Source of the DNA: Arthrobacter sp. AQ5-05
GTDB lineage: Bacteria > Actinomycetota > Actinomycetes > Actinomycetales > Micrococcaceae
Assembly (NCBI RefSeq): GCF_003287975.1
Contig: NZ_QMKQ01000018.1
Span: forward strand, 24,253 to 88,252
DNA length: 64,000 nucleotides
Direction: 5' to 3'
Numbering within the stretch: the first letter of the stretch is position 1; every line of letters begins with the position of its first letter. The notes under the pieces were generated by a model. The model was not told where the DNA came from, made no database searches, and worked only from the letters and a program-made list of their open reading frames with translations. This document shows, piece after piece, positions 42,549 to 52,655 of the stretch. The translations under genes were made by a program, and so were the position numbers.

Positions 42549-43673
42549 TCAGCGAAGACCCGTTTTCCGGTTCAGTCCCAGGTGGATCAATTCATCAATG
42601 AGATCCGCGTAGCCCAATCCAGTTTTGGACCACATATGCGGGTACATGCTTGACGGGGTGAAGCCGGGCATGGTGTTTATCTCGTTGATGATCCATTTGC
42701 CCTCTGGCGTGTAGAAGAAATCAACACGAGACAGACCCTCGGCATTCACGGCGTCGAAGGCGTCGGCTGCCAGCCGACGCACTTCCTCCGTGGCTGCTGC
42801 ATCAAGGACCGCGGGGCAGCTGAGCTGCGCGGCAGCCCCGTCCACGTATTTTGCATCAAAGTCGTAGAAAGTGTGGCCGGCGTTGTCCACCACGATCTCG
42901 CCGGGCATGGAGGCCCTCGGCGGCAGCGAGCCGCGTCCCTCAAGAACGCCACACTCGATTTCACGTCCCACGATGCCGGCTTCCACAATCACCTTTGGAT
43001 CGTAGATGCGTGCCGCCTCGATGGCGGCAACAAGTCCATCGGGAGTGTCCACTCGGCTGATACCCACGGACGAACCCGCGCGGGCCGGCTTGACGAACAA
43101 CGGGTATTCCAGTCCATTGACCGATTTCAGGCAGGCATCCTGGTCACGTTCCCATTGCTTGTCATGGATGACGACGTAGGGGCCCACCGCGAATCCGGCG
43201 GCCTCGAAGACGACCTTCATGAAGTGTTTGTCCATACCAATGGCACTGGCGGCAATGCCCGAACCCACGTAGGGGACGTCCACCATTTCCAGCATTCCCT
43301 GCAAGGAACCATCCTCGCCAAACGGGCCATGCAGTAACGGGAAGACCAAATCAATATCGCCCAGGCTGCGCACGGCGTGCGCTGCATCCGAGGCGAGCAG
43401 TTCGTGGCTGCCAGGTTCACCAGTCAGGCGCAGGACCTCGTTGCCTGCGATTACTTCGGGCTTCTTGCTGTTGGCCAGCGACCAAGACGTGACGTCCTGG
43501 TCCACCAGGGTCCAGGCTCCCTCGCGGGTGATCCCCACTGGCACGACTTCGTACTTGTCACGGTCGATGGCTTCAAGAACACCGGCGGCGGTGACGCAGC
43601 TGACCGGGTGTTCGGATGAGCGGCCGCCAAAGAGCAGCATGACCCGGGGCTTGTGGTTGTTAACCTGACTCAT
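42549..43673 (-). CDS. ddl: D-alanine--D-alanine ligase
   Basis: 374 residues, ATP-grasp enzyme that makes the D-Ala-D-Ala of peptidoglycan precursors. LLFGGRSSEHPVS opens the protein; LLHGPFGEDGSLQG, VKPARAGSSVGIS and INEINTMPGFT are ligase signatures. The ATG overlaps the gpsA stop (ATGA). The order gpsA-ddl is common in actinobacteria. Nothing in the sequence indicates D-Ala-D-Lac specificity. Confidence 0.95.
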   Translation of the reverse strand: MSQVNNHKPRVMLLFGGRSSEHPVSCVTAAGVLEAIDRDKYEVVPVGITREGAWTLVDQDVTSWSLANSKKPEVIAGNEVLRLTGEPGSHELLASDAAHAVRSLGDIDLVFPLLHGPFGEDGSLQGMLEMVDVPYVGSGIAASAIGMDKHFMKVVFEAAGFAVGPYVVIHDKQWERDQDACLKSVNGLEYPLFVKPARAGSSVGISRVDTPDGLVAAIEAARIYDPKVIVEAGIVGREIECGVLEGRGSLPPRASMPGEIVVDNAGHTFYDFDAKYVDGAAAQLSCPAVLDAAATEEVRRLAADAFDAVNAEGLSRVDFFYTPEGKWIINEINTMPGFTPSSMYPHMWSKTGLGYADLIDELIHLGLNRKTGLR

Positions 43674-44701
43674 TTGAGTTCACCTTCAGACTTTAGTTGA
43701 CGCCCGAGCAGGCGTGCTCCCATGTTCTCCACGCTGAGCGTGCCTTCCAGAACCATTACCACGGCCTCGGTAATGGGTACTTCCACGTTGTGGCGCGTCG
43801 CCAAATCCAGCACTGCCCGCCCGGACTTGATGCCCTCGGCCGTTTGCGACATGCGGTCGTTGACCTCGTCCAGGTAAAGGCCCTGGCCCAACAGCCGGCC
43901 CGCGGTGTTGTTGCGCGAGAGCGAGGAGGAGCACGTGGCGACCAGGTCCCCCAGGCCGGCAAGGCCGGAAAGGGTTTCATAGCTTCCACCAAGCGCCAAG
44001 GCGAGGCGCGTGGTCTCGGCCAGTCCACGGGTGATGATTGAGGACTTGGTGTTGTCCCCCATGCCCAGACCGTCGCAGATGCCCACTGCCAAGGCGATGA
44101 CGTTCTTGGCAATGCCCCCGATTTCCACGCCAATGACATCGGTGTTGGTGTACGGGCGGAAGTAGTCGGTGGAACAGAGCGTGGCAATCCACGTCGCCGT
44201 CTCGATGTCGGTGCAGGCGACCACGGAAGCGGTGGGCTGCTTGCGGGCAATTTCCATGGCCAGGTTGGGTCCGGAAAGGACTGCGATTCGTTCCGGGGAA
44301 ATTTCCACCTCGGCGAAGATCACTTCGCTCATCCGCGCATCGGTGTCGCGTTCAAGGCCCTTCATCAGGGACATGAGCACGGCGTTGGGTTCCAGGAATT
44401 CCTTGAAGGAACGCAGCTGCTCGCGCAGGCTTTGGGCCGGGACGGCCAGGACCACCAATTCGGCCCCGGCCAGCACCTTGGCGGTGCTGGAGGACGAGGA
44501 GATATTGCCGGGGAGCTTCGTTTCGCGCAGGTAACGCGAGTTGGTGTGGCGCGTGTTGATCTCCGCCGCCACCTCGTCGCGGCGGGCCCAAATCATGACC
44601 TCTATGCCAGCATCGGCTCCGGAGTCGGCGAGCACCTTGGCAAAGGTGGTCCCCCAACTTCCGGCGCCCATGACAGCAATCTTCCTTGGTGCGGGCCTCA
44701 T
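43670..44701 (-). CDS. gpsA: glycerol-3-phosphate dehydrogenase [NAD(P)+]
   Basis: 343 residues; reduces dihydroxyacetone phosphate to sn-glycerol-3-phosphate for phospholipids, and here possibly for CDP-glycerol. The Rossmann loop is VMGAGSWGTTFAKVLAD, followed by LSGPNLAMEIA, EIGGIAKNVIALAVGI with the catalytic Lys, and GLAGLGDLVATCSS. It starts one base after plsC ends. Confidence 0.95.
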   Translation of the reverse strand: MRPAPRKIAVMGAGSWGTTFAKVLADSGADAGIEVMIWARRDEVAAEINTRHTNSRYLRETKLPGNISSSSSTAKVLAGAELVVLAVPAQSLREQLRSFKEFLEPNAVLMSLMKGLERDTDARMSEVIFAEVEISPERIAVLSGPNLAMEIARKQPTASVVACTDIETATWIATLCSTDYFRPYTNTDVIGVEIGGIAKNVIALAVGICDGLGMGDNTKSSIITRGLAETTRLALALGGSYETLSGLAGLGDLVATCSSSLSRNNTAGRLLGQGLYLDEVNDRMSQTAEGIKSGRAVLDLATRHNVEVPITEAVVMVLEGTLSVENMGARLLGRQLKSEGELK

Positions 44702-45469
44702 TTATTTGTCCTTTGTTTCGTTCGTCGGGGCCCCGTTGTCGAAATTTCGGCCCTGAGCGGCCTGGCCGTGATCCGCCGGGTCCCAAAGGACCTCCGGTGG
44801 ATTCTGGCCACGTAAGACGCCCACATCCTTGGCAATGGCTTGCATGATGCGTTCAGTGGCTTCGAGGAGAATCGTCCGGGTCAAGGGGACATCCCGCAAG
44901 TCATCCAGGTCAACCGGATTCCCGGCCATGACCGTTACTCGTTTGCGGGGAAAGAGCTTCAGACCCTTGGCATAGCGAGGGAACAATTCCTGGGCACCCC
45001 AGTGCGCCATCGGAATAACGGGAGCACCGGTCTGCAGGGCCAGCCGCGCAGCACCGGTGTGCCCACGCATGGGCCACAGGTCCGGGTCCCGGGTCAAGGT
45101 GCCCTCGGCGTAAATGACAATGACGCCATGGGCGTCAAGGACCTCGCGTGCGGCCTTCAGCGACTGGGATGCTCCCGCGGAGGTGCGGGCCACGGGAACC
45201 TGACCGGTGTTGCGCAGGATCGTGCCGAGCACCGGCACCTTGAACAAGGATTCCTTGGCCAGGTAGCGCGGATACCGCTTGGAGCTGTAGATCGCGTGGC
45301 CCACGACCAGCGGATCGATTTCCGTCACGTGGTTGGGGCACAGAATGAAACCGCCCTCGGGCAGCTTGTCGAAGTCCCGCCACGTTCGGCTGATCATGAG
45401 GTTCATGACCGGCCGAACGATTCCGGCCGCTATGGCAAACGCGGTTTTTGTACCGCGAGATTCTTTCAT
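44702..45469 (-). CDS. plsC: 1-acyl-sn-glycerol-3-phosphate acyltransferase
   Basis: 255 residues from the ATG at 45469. PlsC-type acyltransferase with NHVTEIDPL (an NHx4D box with His as base, in place of HxxxxD context), YAEGTLTRD and a later PVIPMAHWG block. It produces phosphatidic acid from lysophosphatidate. A Pro/Asn-rich C-terminal tail of about 40 residues is extra. An in-frame ATG at 45502 would lie inside murA and is rejected. Confidence 0.88.
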   Translation of the reverse strand: MKESRGTKTAFAIAAGIVRPVMNLMISRTWRDFDKLPEGGFILCPNHVTEIDPLVVGHAIYSSKRYPRYLAKESLFKVPVLGTILRNTGQVPVARTSAGASQSLKAAREVLDAHGVIVIYAEGTLTRDPDLWPMRGHTGAARLALQTGAPVIPMAHWGAQELFPRYAKGLKLFPRKRVTVMAGNPVDLDDLRDVPLTRTILLEATERIMQAIAKDVGVLRGQNPPEVLWDPADHGQAAQGRNFDNGAPTNETKDK

Positions 45470-45488
45470 GCAAGTCAGCCTATGCGGA

Positions 45489-46817
45489 TCAGGCGATTTC
45501 ATTCATCTCGACGCGCGCACCCAAGTCAGTGAGCTTGTCCATGAACTTTTCGTACCCGCGGTTGATCAGTTCGATCCCGGTGACGTGGCTCGTGCCCTCG
45601 GCAGCGAGCGCGGCAATTAGGTGCGAGAATCCGCCGCGCAGGTCCGGGATGTCAATGTCCGCCCCGACCAGCGGAGTCGGACCGGTGATCACGGCGGAGT
45701 GCTGGAAGTTGCGCTGGCCGAAACGGCACGGGATGGCGCCGAGGCATTCGCTGTGCAGCTGGACGCGGGCACCCATTTCCACCAAGGCGTTAGTGAAGCC
45801 GAAACGGTTCTCATACACGGTTTCGTGGATGATGGAAACGCCGGTGGCCTGGGTCAGCGCCACGACCAAGGGCTGCTGCCAATCGGTCATGAAGCCCGGG
45901 TGCACGTCGGTTTCCAGGATGAGGGGCTTAAGCTCCCCGCCAGGGTGGAAGAACCGGATGCCACCGTCGGTGACCTCGAACTCGCCACCGATCTGGCGGT
46001 AGGTGTGAAGGAAGGCGGTCAGGTCGCGCTGCGCAGCGCCCTCAACGTAGATGTCGCCCTTGGTGACCAAGGCAGCCGAGGCCCATGATGCGGACTCGTT
46101 GCGGTCCGGCAGGGCCTTGTGGTTGTAGCCGCTGAGGCGTTCGACACCGATGATGCGAATGACGCGATCACGGCCCACCGTGATGATTGCGCCCATTTTC
46201 TGGAGCAAGGAAATCAAGTCAAGGATTTCCGGCTCAATGGCCGCGTTTTCGACCTCGGTGGTGCCCTTGGCACGCACGGCTGTCAGCAGCACCTGTTCGG
46301 TGGCGCCGACGCTCGGGTACGGCAGGGAGATCTTGGCACCGGTCAACCCGTGCGGGGCCCGGATGCTCGTGCCCAGCGGGCCGGCCTTGTCGATCTCCGC
46401 TCCGAAGTGGCGAAGCACATCAAGGTGGAAATCAATGGGGCGGTCGCCGATCTTGCAACCACCAAGGTTGGGGATCAGCGCCTCGCCCAGGCTGTGCAGC
46501 AGGGGGCCGCAGAAAAGGATCGGGATGCGGGAGTCCCCGGCATGGGTATCGATCTCATTGCTCGTGGCTGTCTTGGTCCCGCTGGGGTCCATGGTCAGAT
46601 CGCCCGTGGCCTCGTCCTTGGTCACGGTGACACCGTGGATCTTCAGAAGGCTGGTGACAACGGCAACGTCCTTGATTTCCGGGACGTTGCGCAAGACAGA
46701 GGGTGAATCCCCCAGAAGAGCCGCGACCATGGCCTTGGGAACCAGGTTCTTGGCACCCCTGACGGTCACTTTTCCCTTGAGTGGCACGCCACCATGAATC
46801 GTTAGGACTTTCGCCAT
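45489..46817 (-). CDS. murA: UDP-N-acetylglucosamine 1-carboxyvinyltransferase
   Basis: 442 residues, first committed enzyme of peptidoglycan synthesis. Seen: VRGAKNLVPKAMVAALL near the N-terminus, the catalytic cysteine in GGCKIGDRPIDFH (target of fosfomycin, Cys and not the resistant Asp), and a C-terminal DLRGGFSHLIAALAAEG. A gene cluster with plsC, gpsA and ddl downstream couples wall and lipid synthesis. Confidence 0.95.
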   Translation of the reverse strand: MAKVLTIHGGVPLKGKVTVRGAKNLVPKAMVAALLGDSPSVLRNVPEIKDVAVVTSLLKIHGVTVTKDEATGDLTMDPSGTKTATSNEIDTHAGDSRIPILFCGPLLHSLGEALIPNLGGCKIGDRPIDFHLDVLRHFGAEIDKAGPLGTSIRAPHGLTGAKISLPYPSVGATEQVLLTAVRAKGTTEVENAAIEPEILDLISLLQKMGAIITVGRDRVIRIIGVERLSGYNHKALPDRNESASWASAALVTKGDIYVEGAAQRDLTAFLHTYRQIGGEFEVTDGGIRFFHPGGELKPLILETDVHPGFMTDWQQPLVVALTQATGVSIIHETVYENRFGFTNALVEMGARVQLHSECLGAIPCRFGQRNFQHSAVITGPTPLVGADIDIPDLRGGFSHLIAALAAEGTSHVTGIELINRGYEKFMDKLTDLGARVEMNEIA

Positions 46818-46881
46818 GAACTTAAGAACCTCACCACAATTGTTTGGCCTTCGAAACCGAAGGTAAGACTAAGCAAGCATA

Positions 46882-46906
46882 CAGCCCCCGACATTGCCGG
46901 GGGCTG
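46882..46906. terminator. hairpin between leuD and murA
   Basis: A 9-bp GC-rich stem (46882-46890 with 46898-46906) and 7-base loop lie between the leuD stop and the murA start. It may end the leuCD message. The rest of 46818-47026 shows nothing further. Confidence 0.65.
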
Positions 46907-47026
46907 CATGGAAGGTGTAACGCCGGTCGCGTCCCAGGGCGCTGTCCCCGCCGGATCCACCGCATTCCGCCGGTGATCAGCGACTATGAGCGGAACATGA
47001 GAGCAGGTTACGCGGTGAGCTAATAC

Positions 47027-47629
47027 TCAGGAGTAACGTGCCGGCAGGGTGGTTGGCTTGAAGGCCGGACGCTGGGCTTCAAAGGCCGTAACCTCTTCCT
47101 CGTGCTGGAGGGTCAGGCCGATATCATCGAGCCCCTCCATCAGGCGCCAGCGGGTGTAATCGTCAATCGCGAACGGGGCAATGATCGATCCGCACGTAAC
47201 CGTACGAGCCTCGAGGTCAACCGTGACCTCGGTGCCCGGATGGTTCTCGATTTCCTTCCATATCAATTCGATGTCGCTCTGGGCAACCTCGGCGGCAACC
47301 AAGCCCTGTTTGCCGGAGTTTCCGCGGAAGATATCAGCGAAGCGCGACGAGAGGACTGCCTTGAAGCCGTAGTCCTTCAGGGCCCACACCGCGTGTTCGC
47401 GGGAAGATCCGGTGCCGAAGTCGGGGCCGGCCACCAGGACGGAGCCCTTGGAGAACGGCTCCTGGTTCAGGATGAAGGACGAATCCTTGCGCCAGCCGGC
47501 AAAGAGTGCGTCCTCAAAACCGGTGCGGGTGATGCGCTTGAGGTAGACGGCCGGAATGATTTGGTCGGTGTCGACATTGCTTTGTCGCAGCGGGACGCCG
47601 ATTCCGGTATGGGAGGTGATCTTCTCCAT
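47027..47629 (-). CDS. leuD: 3-isopropylmalate dehydratase small subunit
   Basis: 200 residues; with LeuC isomerises 2- to 3-isopropylmalate in leucine synthesis. The swivelling-domain marks [29 protein letters not shown] and [10 protein letters not shown] are present. It follows leuC after nine bases, a single operon. Confidence 0.95.
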   Translation of the reverse strand: MEKITSHTGIGVPLRQSNVDTDQIIPAVYLKRITRTGFEDALFAGWRKDSSFILNQEPFSKGSVLVAGPDFGTGSSREHAVWALKDYGFKAVLSSRFADIFRGNSGKQGLVAAEVAQSDIELIWKEIENHPGTEVTVDLEARTVTCGSIIAPFAIDDYTRWRLMEGLDDIGLTLQHEEEVTAFEAQRPAFKPTTLPARYS

Positions 47630-47638
47630 GATGAATCC

Positions 47639-49096
47639 TTAGGCTGCTTTTGTGGACGCTGCGGGGGCATCCAAGTCGGACGGCGAGGACAGTGTGCCCC
47701 GGATGGCGGTGGCCGCGGCGACAAGCGGGGAGACCAAGTGGGTGCGGCCCCCCTTGCCCTGGCGACCCTCGAAGTTGCGGTTGGACGTGGAAGCGCAACG
47801 CTCCCCCTCCGCGAGCTGGTCCGGGTTCATGCCCAGGCACATAGAGCACCCGGCAAAACGCCATTCGGCACCAAAGTCCTTGAAGATCTTGTCCAGGCCC
47901 TCGGCCTCGGCCTCGAGGCGAACCCGTGCGGAACCCGGGACCACGATCATGCGGATCTCGGGGTCCTTTTCCCGCCCCTCGATGATCGCGGCTGCCGCGC
48001 GGAGGTCTTCCATCCTGCTGTTGGTACAGGAGCCCAGGAAGACGGTGTCAACCCGGATCTCCTTCATGGGCGTCCCGGCCTTCAGGTCCATGTATTCAAG
48101 CGCACGCTCGCAGGCCGCGCGGGCGTTTTCGTCCTCGAAGTCTTCGGGGGCCGGTACGGTCTCGGAGAGCGAAACGCCTTGGCCCGGGTTGGTGCCCCAG
48201 GTGACGAATGGCTCCAAGGTATCGGCATCCAGGAACACCTCGGCGTCAAAGTTTGCGCCCTCGTCGGTTGCCAGCGTGTCCCATTCGGCCACGGCGGAAT
48301 CCCAGTCGGCACCTTGCGGGGCGTGCGGGCGGCCCTTGAGGTATTCATAGGTGGTCACATCCGGTGCGATCATGCCGGCGCGGGCGCCGGCCTCGATCGA
48401 CATGTTGCAAATGGTCATGCGGGCGTCCATGGACAGCGCACGTATGGCCGAGCCTCGGTATTCCAGGACGTAGCCTTGTCCGCCGCCGGTGCCGATCTTG
48501 GCGATCACGGCGAGGATGATGTCCTTGGCGGTCACTCCCGGCTTCAGTGTTCCCTCGACGTTGATCGACATGGTCTTGAAAGGCTTCAAGGACAGGGACT
48601 GGGTAGCCATCACGTGCTCGACCTCGGAGGTTCCGATGCCGAACGCCAAGGCACCGAAGGCGCCATGGGTCGAGGTGTGGGAGTCACCACAGACGACCGT
48701 CATTCCCGGCTGGGTGAGACCCAGCTGGGGACCGACCACGTGGACAATGCCCTGTTCCTTGTCACCGAGGGAGTGCAGGCGCACGCCGAACTCGGCGCAG
48801 TTCTTGCGCAGGGTCTCGATTTGCGTGCGGCTGGTCAGGTCGGCAATCGGCTTGTCGATGTCCAGTGTCGGGGTGTTGTGGTCCTCGGTGGCGATCGTCA
48901 GGTCGGGTCGGCGCAACGGGCGCCCGGCGAGACGGAGGCCCTCGAATGCCTGCGGGGAAGTCACCTCGTGAACCAGGTGCAGGTCGATATAGATCAGGTC
49001 AGGCTGGCGCGCAGCGCCTGCCCCTTCTCCCTTGCGCACCACGTGCGCGTTCCATACTTTTTCGGCCAGCGTCTGTGCTGCCTGGTGTGCGGCCAT
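47639..49096 (-). CDS. leuC: 3-isopropylmalate dehydratase large subunit
   Basis: 485 residues. Iron-sulfur cluster ligands lie in FLGSCTNSR and in FAGCSMCLG; other aconitase-family marks are TEDHNTPT and [14 protein letters not shown]. The ATG at 49096 with GGGAG seven bases before it is preferred over an in-frame GTG five codons upstream. An IclR regulator is divergent, and the -35 box of the leuC promoter lies within its likely operator. Confidence 0.95.
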   Translation of the reverse strand: MAAHQAAQTLAEKVWNAHVVRKGEGAGAARQPDLIYIDLHLVHEVTSPQAFEGLRLAGRPLRRPDLTIATEDHNTPTLDIDKPIADLTSRTQIETLRKNCAEFGVRLHSLGDKEQGIVHVVGPQLGLTQPGMTVVCGDSHTSTHGAFGALAFGIGTSEVEHVMATQSLSLKPFKTMSINVEGTLKPGVTAKDIILAVIAKIGTGGGQGYVLEYRGSAIRALSMDARMTICNMSIEAGARAGMIAPDVTTYEYLKGRPHAPQGADWDSAVAEWDTLATDEGANFDAEVFLDADTLEPFVTWGTNPGQGVSLSETVPAPEDFEDENARAACERALEYMDLKAGTPMKEIRVDTVFLGSCTNSRMEDLRAAAAIIEGREKDPEIRMIVVPGSARVRLEAEAEGLDKIFKDFGAEWRFAGCSMCLGMNPDQLAEGERCASTSNRNFEGRQGKGGRTHLVSPLVAAATAIRGTLSSPSDLDAPAASTKAA

Positions 49097-49107
49097 GACC
49101 GACTCCC

Positions 49108-49143
49108 TCACTTGATTAAAATCCTATGTCTCAACTGTTCCAT
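49108..49143 (-). CDS. possible 11-codon leader peptide ahead of leuC
   Basis: A minus-strand frame of 11 codons ([11 protein letters not shown]) starts about six bases from the predicted transcription start and stops 11 bases before leuC. It holds leucine and isoleucine codons including a rare TTA. No ribosome site; it could be a leaderless peptide that senses branched-chain amino acids, or chance. Confidence 0.25.
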   Translation of the reverse strand: MEQLRHRILIK

Positions 49144-49155
49144 CGCAACCCTCGT

Positions 49156-49193
49156 AATATCCACTACACGGACTTGCATCTCAAATAGTGAGA
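49156..49193 (-). promoter_or_regulatory. leuCD promoter with overlapping palindromic operator
   Basis: On the minus strand: -35 TTGAGA (49184-49179), 17-base spacer, -10 GATATT (49161-49156). TCTCA-AATAG-TGAGA (49179-49193, plus strand) is a palindrome that covers the -35 box, extended on both sides to TTGCA / TGCAA. The adjacent IclR-family gene is the obvious candidate to bind it. Confidence 0.65.
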
Positions 49194-49208
49194 CTGCAAT
49201 ATCAAACT

Positions 49209-49928
49209 ATGGACACATCAAGTGGCGTTGGCGTCATCGACAAAGCGGCCCTCATCCTCAATGCCCTTGAAGCGGGGCCCACCTCCCTGGCCCAGCTCGT
49301 ATCACTGACCAAGATTTCGAGGCCCACCGTGCACCGCCTGGCACAAGCCTTGGTCCACCACCGGTTGGTGGGCAAGGACATCCACGGCAGGTTCGTGCTG
49401 GGCGGTCGTCTCGTCGAGCTGGCCTCGGCGGCCGGTGAGGACCGTCTGATAGCCGCGGCCGGCCCGCTGCTGCTCCAATTGCGCGACTCCACAGGCGAAA
49501 GCACCCAGGTGTTCCGCCGGCAGGGAGACTACCGCGTGTGTGTGGCCTCAGCCGAACGTCCCGTTGGCTTGCGGGACACCATTCCCGTAGGAACCCAGCT
49601 TTCCATGAAAGCCGGTTCTGCCGCCCAGGTCCTGCTCGCGTGGGAGGACCACGAACGTTTGTTGGATGGGCTGCACGGAGCCCGGTTCACCCCTACCATT
49701 CTTGCCGGAGTCCGGCGCCGCGGTTGGGCCCAAAGTCTCGGTGAGCGTGAGCCCGGCGTGGCTTCGGTCTCGGCGCCCGTCCGAGGGCCTTCGGGTCGTG
49801 TCATCGCCGCGGTTTCCATGTCGGGACCGATCGAACGTCTTTCCCGCCAACCGGGCCGGGCGCACCAGGAAGTGGTGGTCCAGACGGCCAATGCCCTGAG
49901 TGACGCACTTCGCAAGACCGGCGAGTAG
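49209..49928 (+). CDS. IclR-family transcriptional regulator (NdgR-like)
   Basis: 239 residues from the ATG at 49209. N-terminal winged helix (about 5-60, with ISRPTVHRLAQALVHH recognition helix) and C-terminal IclR effector domain. Placement divergent from leuCD is the same as for NdgR/LtbR in Streptomyces and Corynebacterium, which control leucine genes, so that role is likely. The long in-frame GTG start at 49188 would run through the operator and is less likely. Confidence 0.85.
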   Translation: MDTSSGVGVIDKAALILNALEAGPTSLAQLVSLTKISRPTVHRLAQALVHHRLVGKDIHGRFVLGGRLVELASAAGEDRLIAAAGPLLLQLRDSTGESTQVFRRQGDYRVCVASAERPVGLRDTIPVGTQLSMKAGSAAQVLLAWEDHERLLDGLHGARFTPTILAGVRRRGWAQSLGEREPGVASVSAPVRGPSGRVIAAVSMSGPIERLSRQPGRAHQEVVVQTANALSDALRKTGE

Positions 49929-50008
49929 CAACGATGCCCGTCTGCAAGAGGGCTGTACCTTAAAGCCTGGGCATGTACGTCATTGGGGGACTTACGAGGC
50001 CTGCCCGC

Positions 50009-51028
50009 TCAGCCGTCGAAGTGGTCAAATCCCTGGGGGGATTGAGTTTGCTTGCCATCAAGCAATACCAAGGGCCCGTTGATGCCACCGGCGCTTTTCT
50101 TGACCGTGCCTACCACCCGGAAACCCTTCGGCAGATTCTCGGCACTCGGGAACGTGGCCAGTAGTCCGTGGTCTTCTCCTCCCCCGAGCACCCAATCCAT
50201 GGGATTCCTTTTAAGGCGCTCGGAAGCGGGAGCCAGGCGATGAAGGTCTTTGACCATTGTCTGGGTGTTGAAATCAATATCCACGCCACTGGCAATCGCC
50301 ATCCGACGCCCGTCCTTGATCAAGCCGTCCGAGATGTCCATCATGGCGGTCGCTCCGGCACGGGCAGCTTCCGGGCCGGCGGCCAATGGCGGTGCCGGAC
50401 AACGCTGGCCAAAGACCAGCACGCGCTCGGCTTCGGTCCACTCGAGGTGGGAGACCTGGGACTCAAGCAGTGATAGGCCTGCGGCGGCAACTCCCAAGAC
50501 GCCGGTGACCGCCACCACATCACCCAGCCTTGCGCCGCTGCGCAACACCGGCTTTTCGGTCGCAAGGCTTCCCGTGACGGCCGCCGTGATGGATAGTTCG
50601 CTCCCCCGGCCGAGGTCTCCCCCGGCAATTGCACAATGGCTGGCGCCAAGGTCGCGAACGGCCGCGCTGAATCCGTCCGCCAGGTCTTCCACCCAAGATG
50701 CCGGTGTCTCATGGGGCAGGGTCAGGGAAATCACCGCGGATGTCGCAAATGCCCCCATGGCATTCACGTCCGACAGGTTCTGGGCAGCCGACTTCCATCC
50801 AACGTCAAAGCCGCTGCTTTCAAAACCGCTGGGCCAGCGCAACCGGAAATCCTGGTTCTCCACCAGGGTGTCCACCGTGATTACGAACTTGCCATCCGGC
50901 GCCGAGATCAGTGCAGCGTCATCTCCCGGTCCGAGCAGGGCAGGTGCACCTTTCAGGCGAGGCAGGATCCTTGCCAACAGCCCGCTTTCCCCAAGGCTCC
51001 CGACCGTCAGTACATTAGTTTCTGGCAC
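50009..51028 (-). CDS. thiL: thiamine-monophosphate kinase
   Basis: 339 residues; phosphorylates thiamine monophosphate to the diphosphate. GPGDDAALIS, VENQDFRLRW and SDVNAMGA metal/ATP motifs, MDISDGLIKD and GGGEDHGLLATFP match ThiL. The GTG at 51028 overlaps the end of the upstream GTPase gene by 14 bases; in-frame codons further upstream lie inside that gene and are rejected. Confidence 0.93.
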   Translation of the reverse strand: MPETNVLTVGSLGESGLLARILPRLKGAPALLGPGDDAALISAPDGKFVITVDTLVENQDFRLRWPSGFESSGFDVGWKSAAQNLSDVNAMGAFATSAVISLTLPHETPASWVEDLADGFSAAVRDLGASHCAIAGGDLGRGSELSITAAVTGSLATEKPVLRSGARLGDVVAVTGVLGVAAAGLSLLESQVSHLEWTEAERVLVFGQRCPAPPLAAGPEAARAGATAMMDISDGLIKDGRRMAIASGVDIDFNTQTMVKDLHRLAPASERLKRNPMDWVLGGGEDHGLLATFPSAENLPKGFRVVGTVKKSAGGINGPLVLLDGKQTQSPQGFDHFDG

Positions 51029-52655
51029 GTTCCAAGGCTCCAATAAAAAGATTGTGTCTGGTGATTTCAGCGCCGACCGGTTCAATGACCGCTCGGCTCG
51101 CGACTTTTGCCACGGAGGCGTGGAGAGCTTTGCGGGCCTTTCGGGCACGCCCCGCTGCCCCGATCCGGGCAACCAGTCCCGTGGCGAGCCCCAGGACGAT
51201 TCCCAATAGTATGCCGATGACGACCATGAGCGTGGGGACGGGGAACCCTTCTATCTTGGGAACCTCGGGCACAGTGAATTGGAAGTATTGCGCAGCGAAC
51301 AATGCCCCCAGCCAGAGCGCTCCGGCCAGGGCAGTGACAAGCGAAATCCATTGGATGACGGAGACCACCGGCCACCACCAGGCGCCCTTCGTTGCACCGA
51401 TATCGGTGTTGGCAATGGCTTGATCCAATTCATCGGCCAGGGTTTCCTGGCCCGCTCGCGCCGCACGCCGGATTGAACCCTGCCAGGCTTCGGGTGCACC
51501 TTCACCGGCTTGGTCTGCATAGCGGCGGACCGCGGTATCGGCTTGAGCCTTTTGCGCGGCGCCGGGGGCCGGCAAGGAGGTGCGATTAAGCTTCGGATTC
51601 ACTTCCGTGCTCTTTAGGTTGAGCCGGCGCAGCGGATCCGGACGAACCTTTGCCAGCCACCGGGTTAGCGGCCAGCCGGTTTTCTTGTGGGCATCAAGAC
51701 GATACGAGCTTCGCACGGCATCCACCACGGTGTCGACCCCGGCTGCTGCTGCCAGTTCGCCCGTGAGCGACTTCTTCGCGGGTTCCGAAGGAAGAGCGAG
51801 CTCTTTCATGGAAGAGCCTTCGCCCATCCGCTCGGCAATGCCCGCCACGTCGGCGGTTAGCCGGCGTGTGGTGGCCCCGCGTTCAGTGACCACTCGGGCA
51901 ATTTCCTGGCGCAATGGGTCCAGGCCTTCGCCGGTCAGCGCCGAGACCCCCAGCAACCTTGGGTTGGCCAGGCCGTCTGCCAAGAGTATCGAGCGCAAGG
52001 AATCCATCACCGGTTGACGCTCATTGTCCCTGAGCTTGTCGATCTGGTTCAGCACCACCAGGGTGACCGATCCGTGGGTTGCCAGCGGTCGGATGAAGTC
52101 GTGGTGGACTGCGGCATCCGCATATTTTTGTGGATCAAGGACCCATATCAACACGTCGACTTGCCCGGCAAGCTTGGTGGCAATTTCGCGGTTTGCTGCG
52201 ACCGTGGAATCGAAGTCCGGCAGGTCAAGGAGGATCAGCCCGCTCGCTTCCTTTTCCGATCCAAAGAAGCCCTTCTTTTCCAGGCGCAAGGGTGAGTCAA
52301 GCACATGGCGTTCCTGGACGCCCAACCAATCAAGCAGTGGATCGGAACCGGTGCGGCCCCAGATTCCGGCCAGTGGCTGGCTTGTGGTTGGCCTGGTTGC
52401 TGCCGCCCTCGCGAGGTCCTGTCCGGCAACGGCATTGAACAATGAAGATTTTCCGCTGCCTGTGGCTCCAAAGAATCCCACCACGGTGTGTTCCGCGGAA
52501 AGCGTCCTGCGCGTTGATGCGCGTTCGAGCATCTTCCAAGAAATTTCACTCACCGCAACGTCAATGCGGTCGGCCCCCAACTCTGTGGCTTCTTTGAGCG
52601 CTTCCAATCGAAGCTCGAGCGGGCTGGTGGTCGTGGTTTGACGGCGGCGGCTCAT
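51015..52655 (-). CDS. dynamin-like GTPase, membrane-anchored (second of a pair)
   Basis: 546 residues. P-loop FFGATGSGKSSLFN near 62-75, switch/G3 LLDLPDFDS, and G4 NQID in VLNQIDKL, so a complete G domain. Two hydrophobic segments near 440-465 and 480-505 anchor the C-terminal part, where the rest would be helical. It starts in the ATGA overlap with the first GTPase gene, so the two are co-translated. Bacterial dynamin-like pairs of this kind act on membranes (fission, stress repair). The family here is uncharacterised; function inferred only from architecture. Confidence 0.8.
   Translation of the reverse strand: MSRRRQTTTTSPLELRLEALKEATELGADRIDVAVSEISWKMLERASTRRTLSAEHTVVGFFGATGSGKSSLFNAVAGQDLARAAATRPTTSQPLAGIWGRTGSDPLLDWLGVQERHVLDSPLRLEKKGFFGSEKEASGLILLDLPDFDSTVAANREIATKLAGQVDVLIWVLDPQKYADAAVHHDFIRPLATHGSVTLVVLNQIDKLRDNERQPVMDSLRSILLADGLANPRLLGVSALTGEGLDPLRQEIARVVTERGATTRRLTADVAGIAERMGEGSSMKELALPSEPAKKSLTGELAAAAGVDTVVDAVRSSYRLDAHKKTGWPLTRWLAKVRPDPLRRLNLKSTEVNPKLNRTSLPAPGAAQKAQADTAVRRYADQAGEGAPEAWQGSIRRAARAGQETLADELDQAIANTDIGATKGAWWWPVVSVIQWISLVTALAGALWLGALFAAQYFQFTVPEVPKIEGFPVPTLMVVIGILLGIVLGLATGLVARIGAAGRARKARKALHASVAKVASRAVIEPVGAEITRHNLFIGALERARN

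Noticed and set aside
47102..49270. 722-codon plus-strand frame opposite leuC and leuD
   Set aside because: Lies antisense to two clearly recognised genes and shows no domain.
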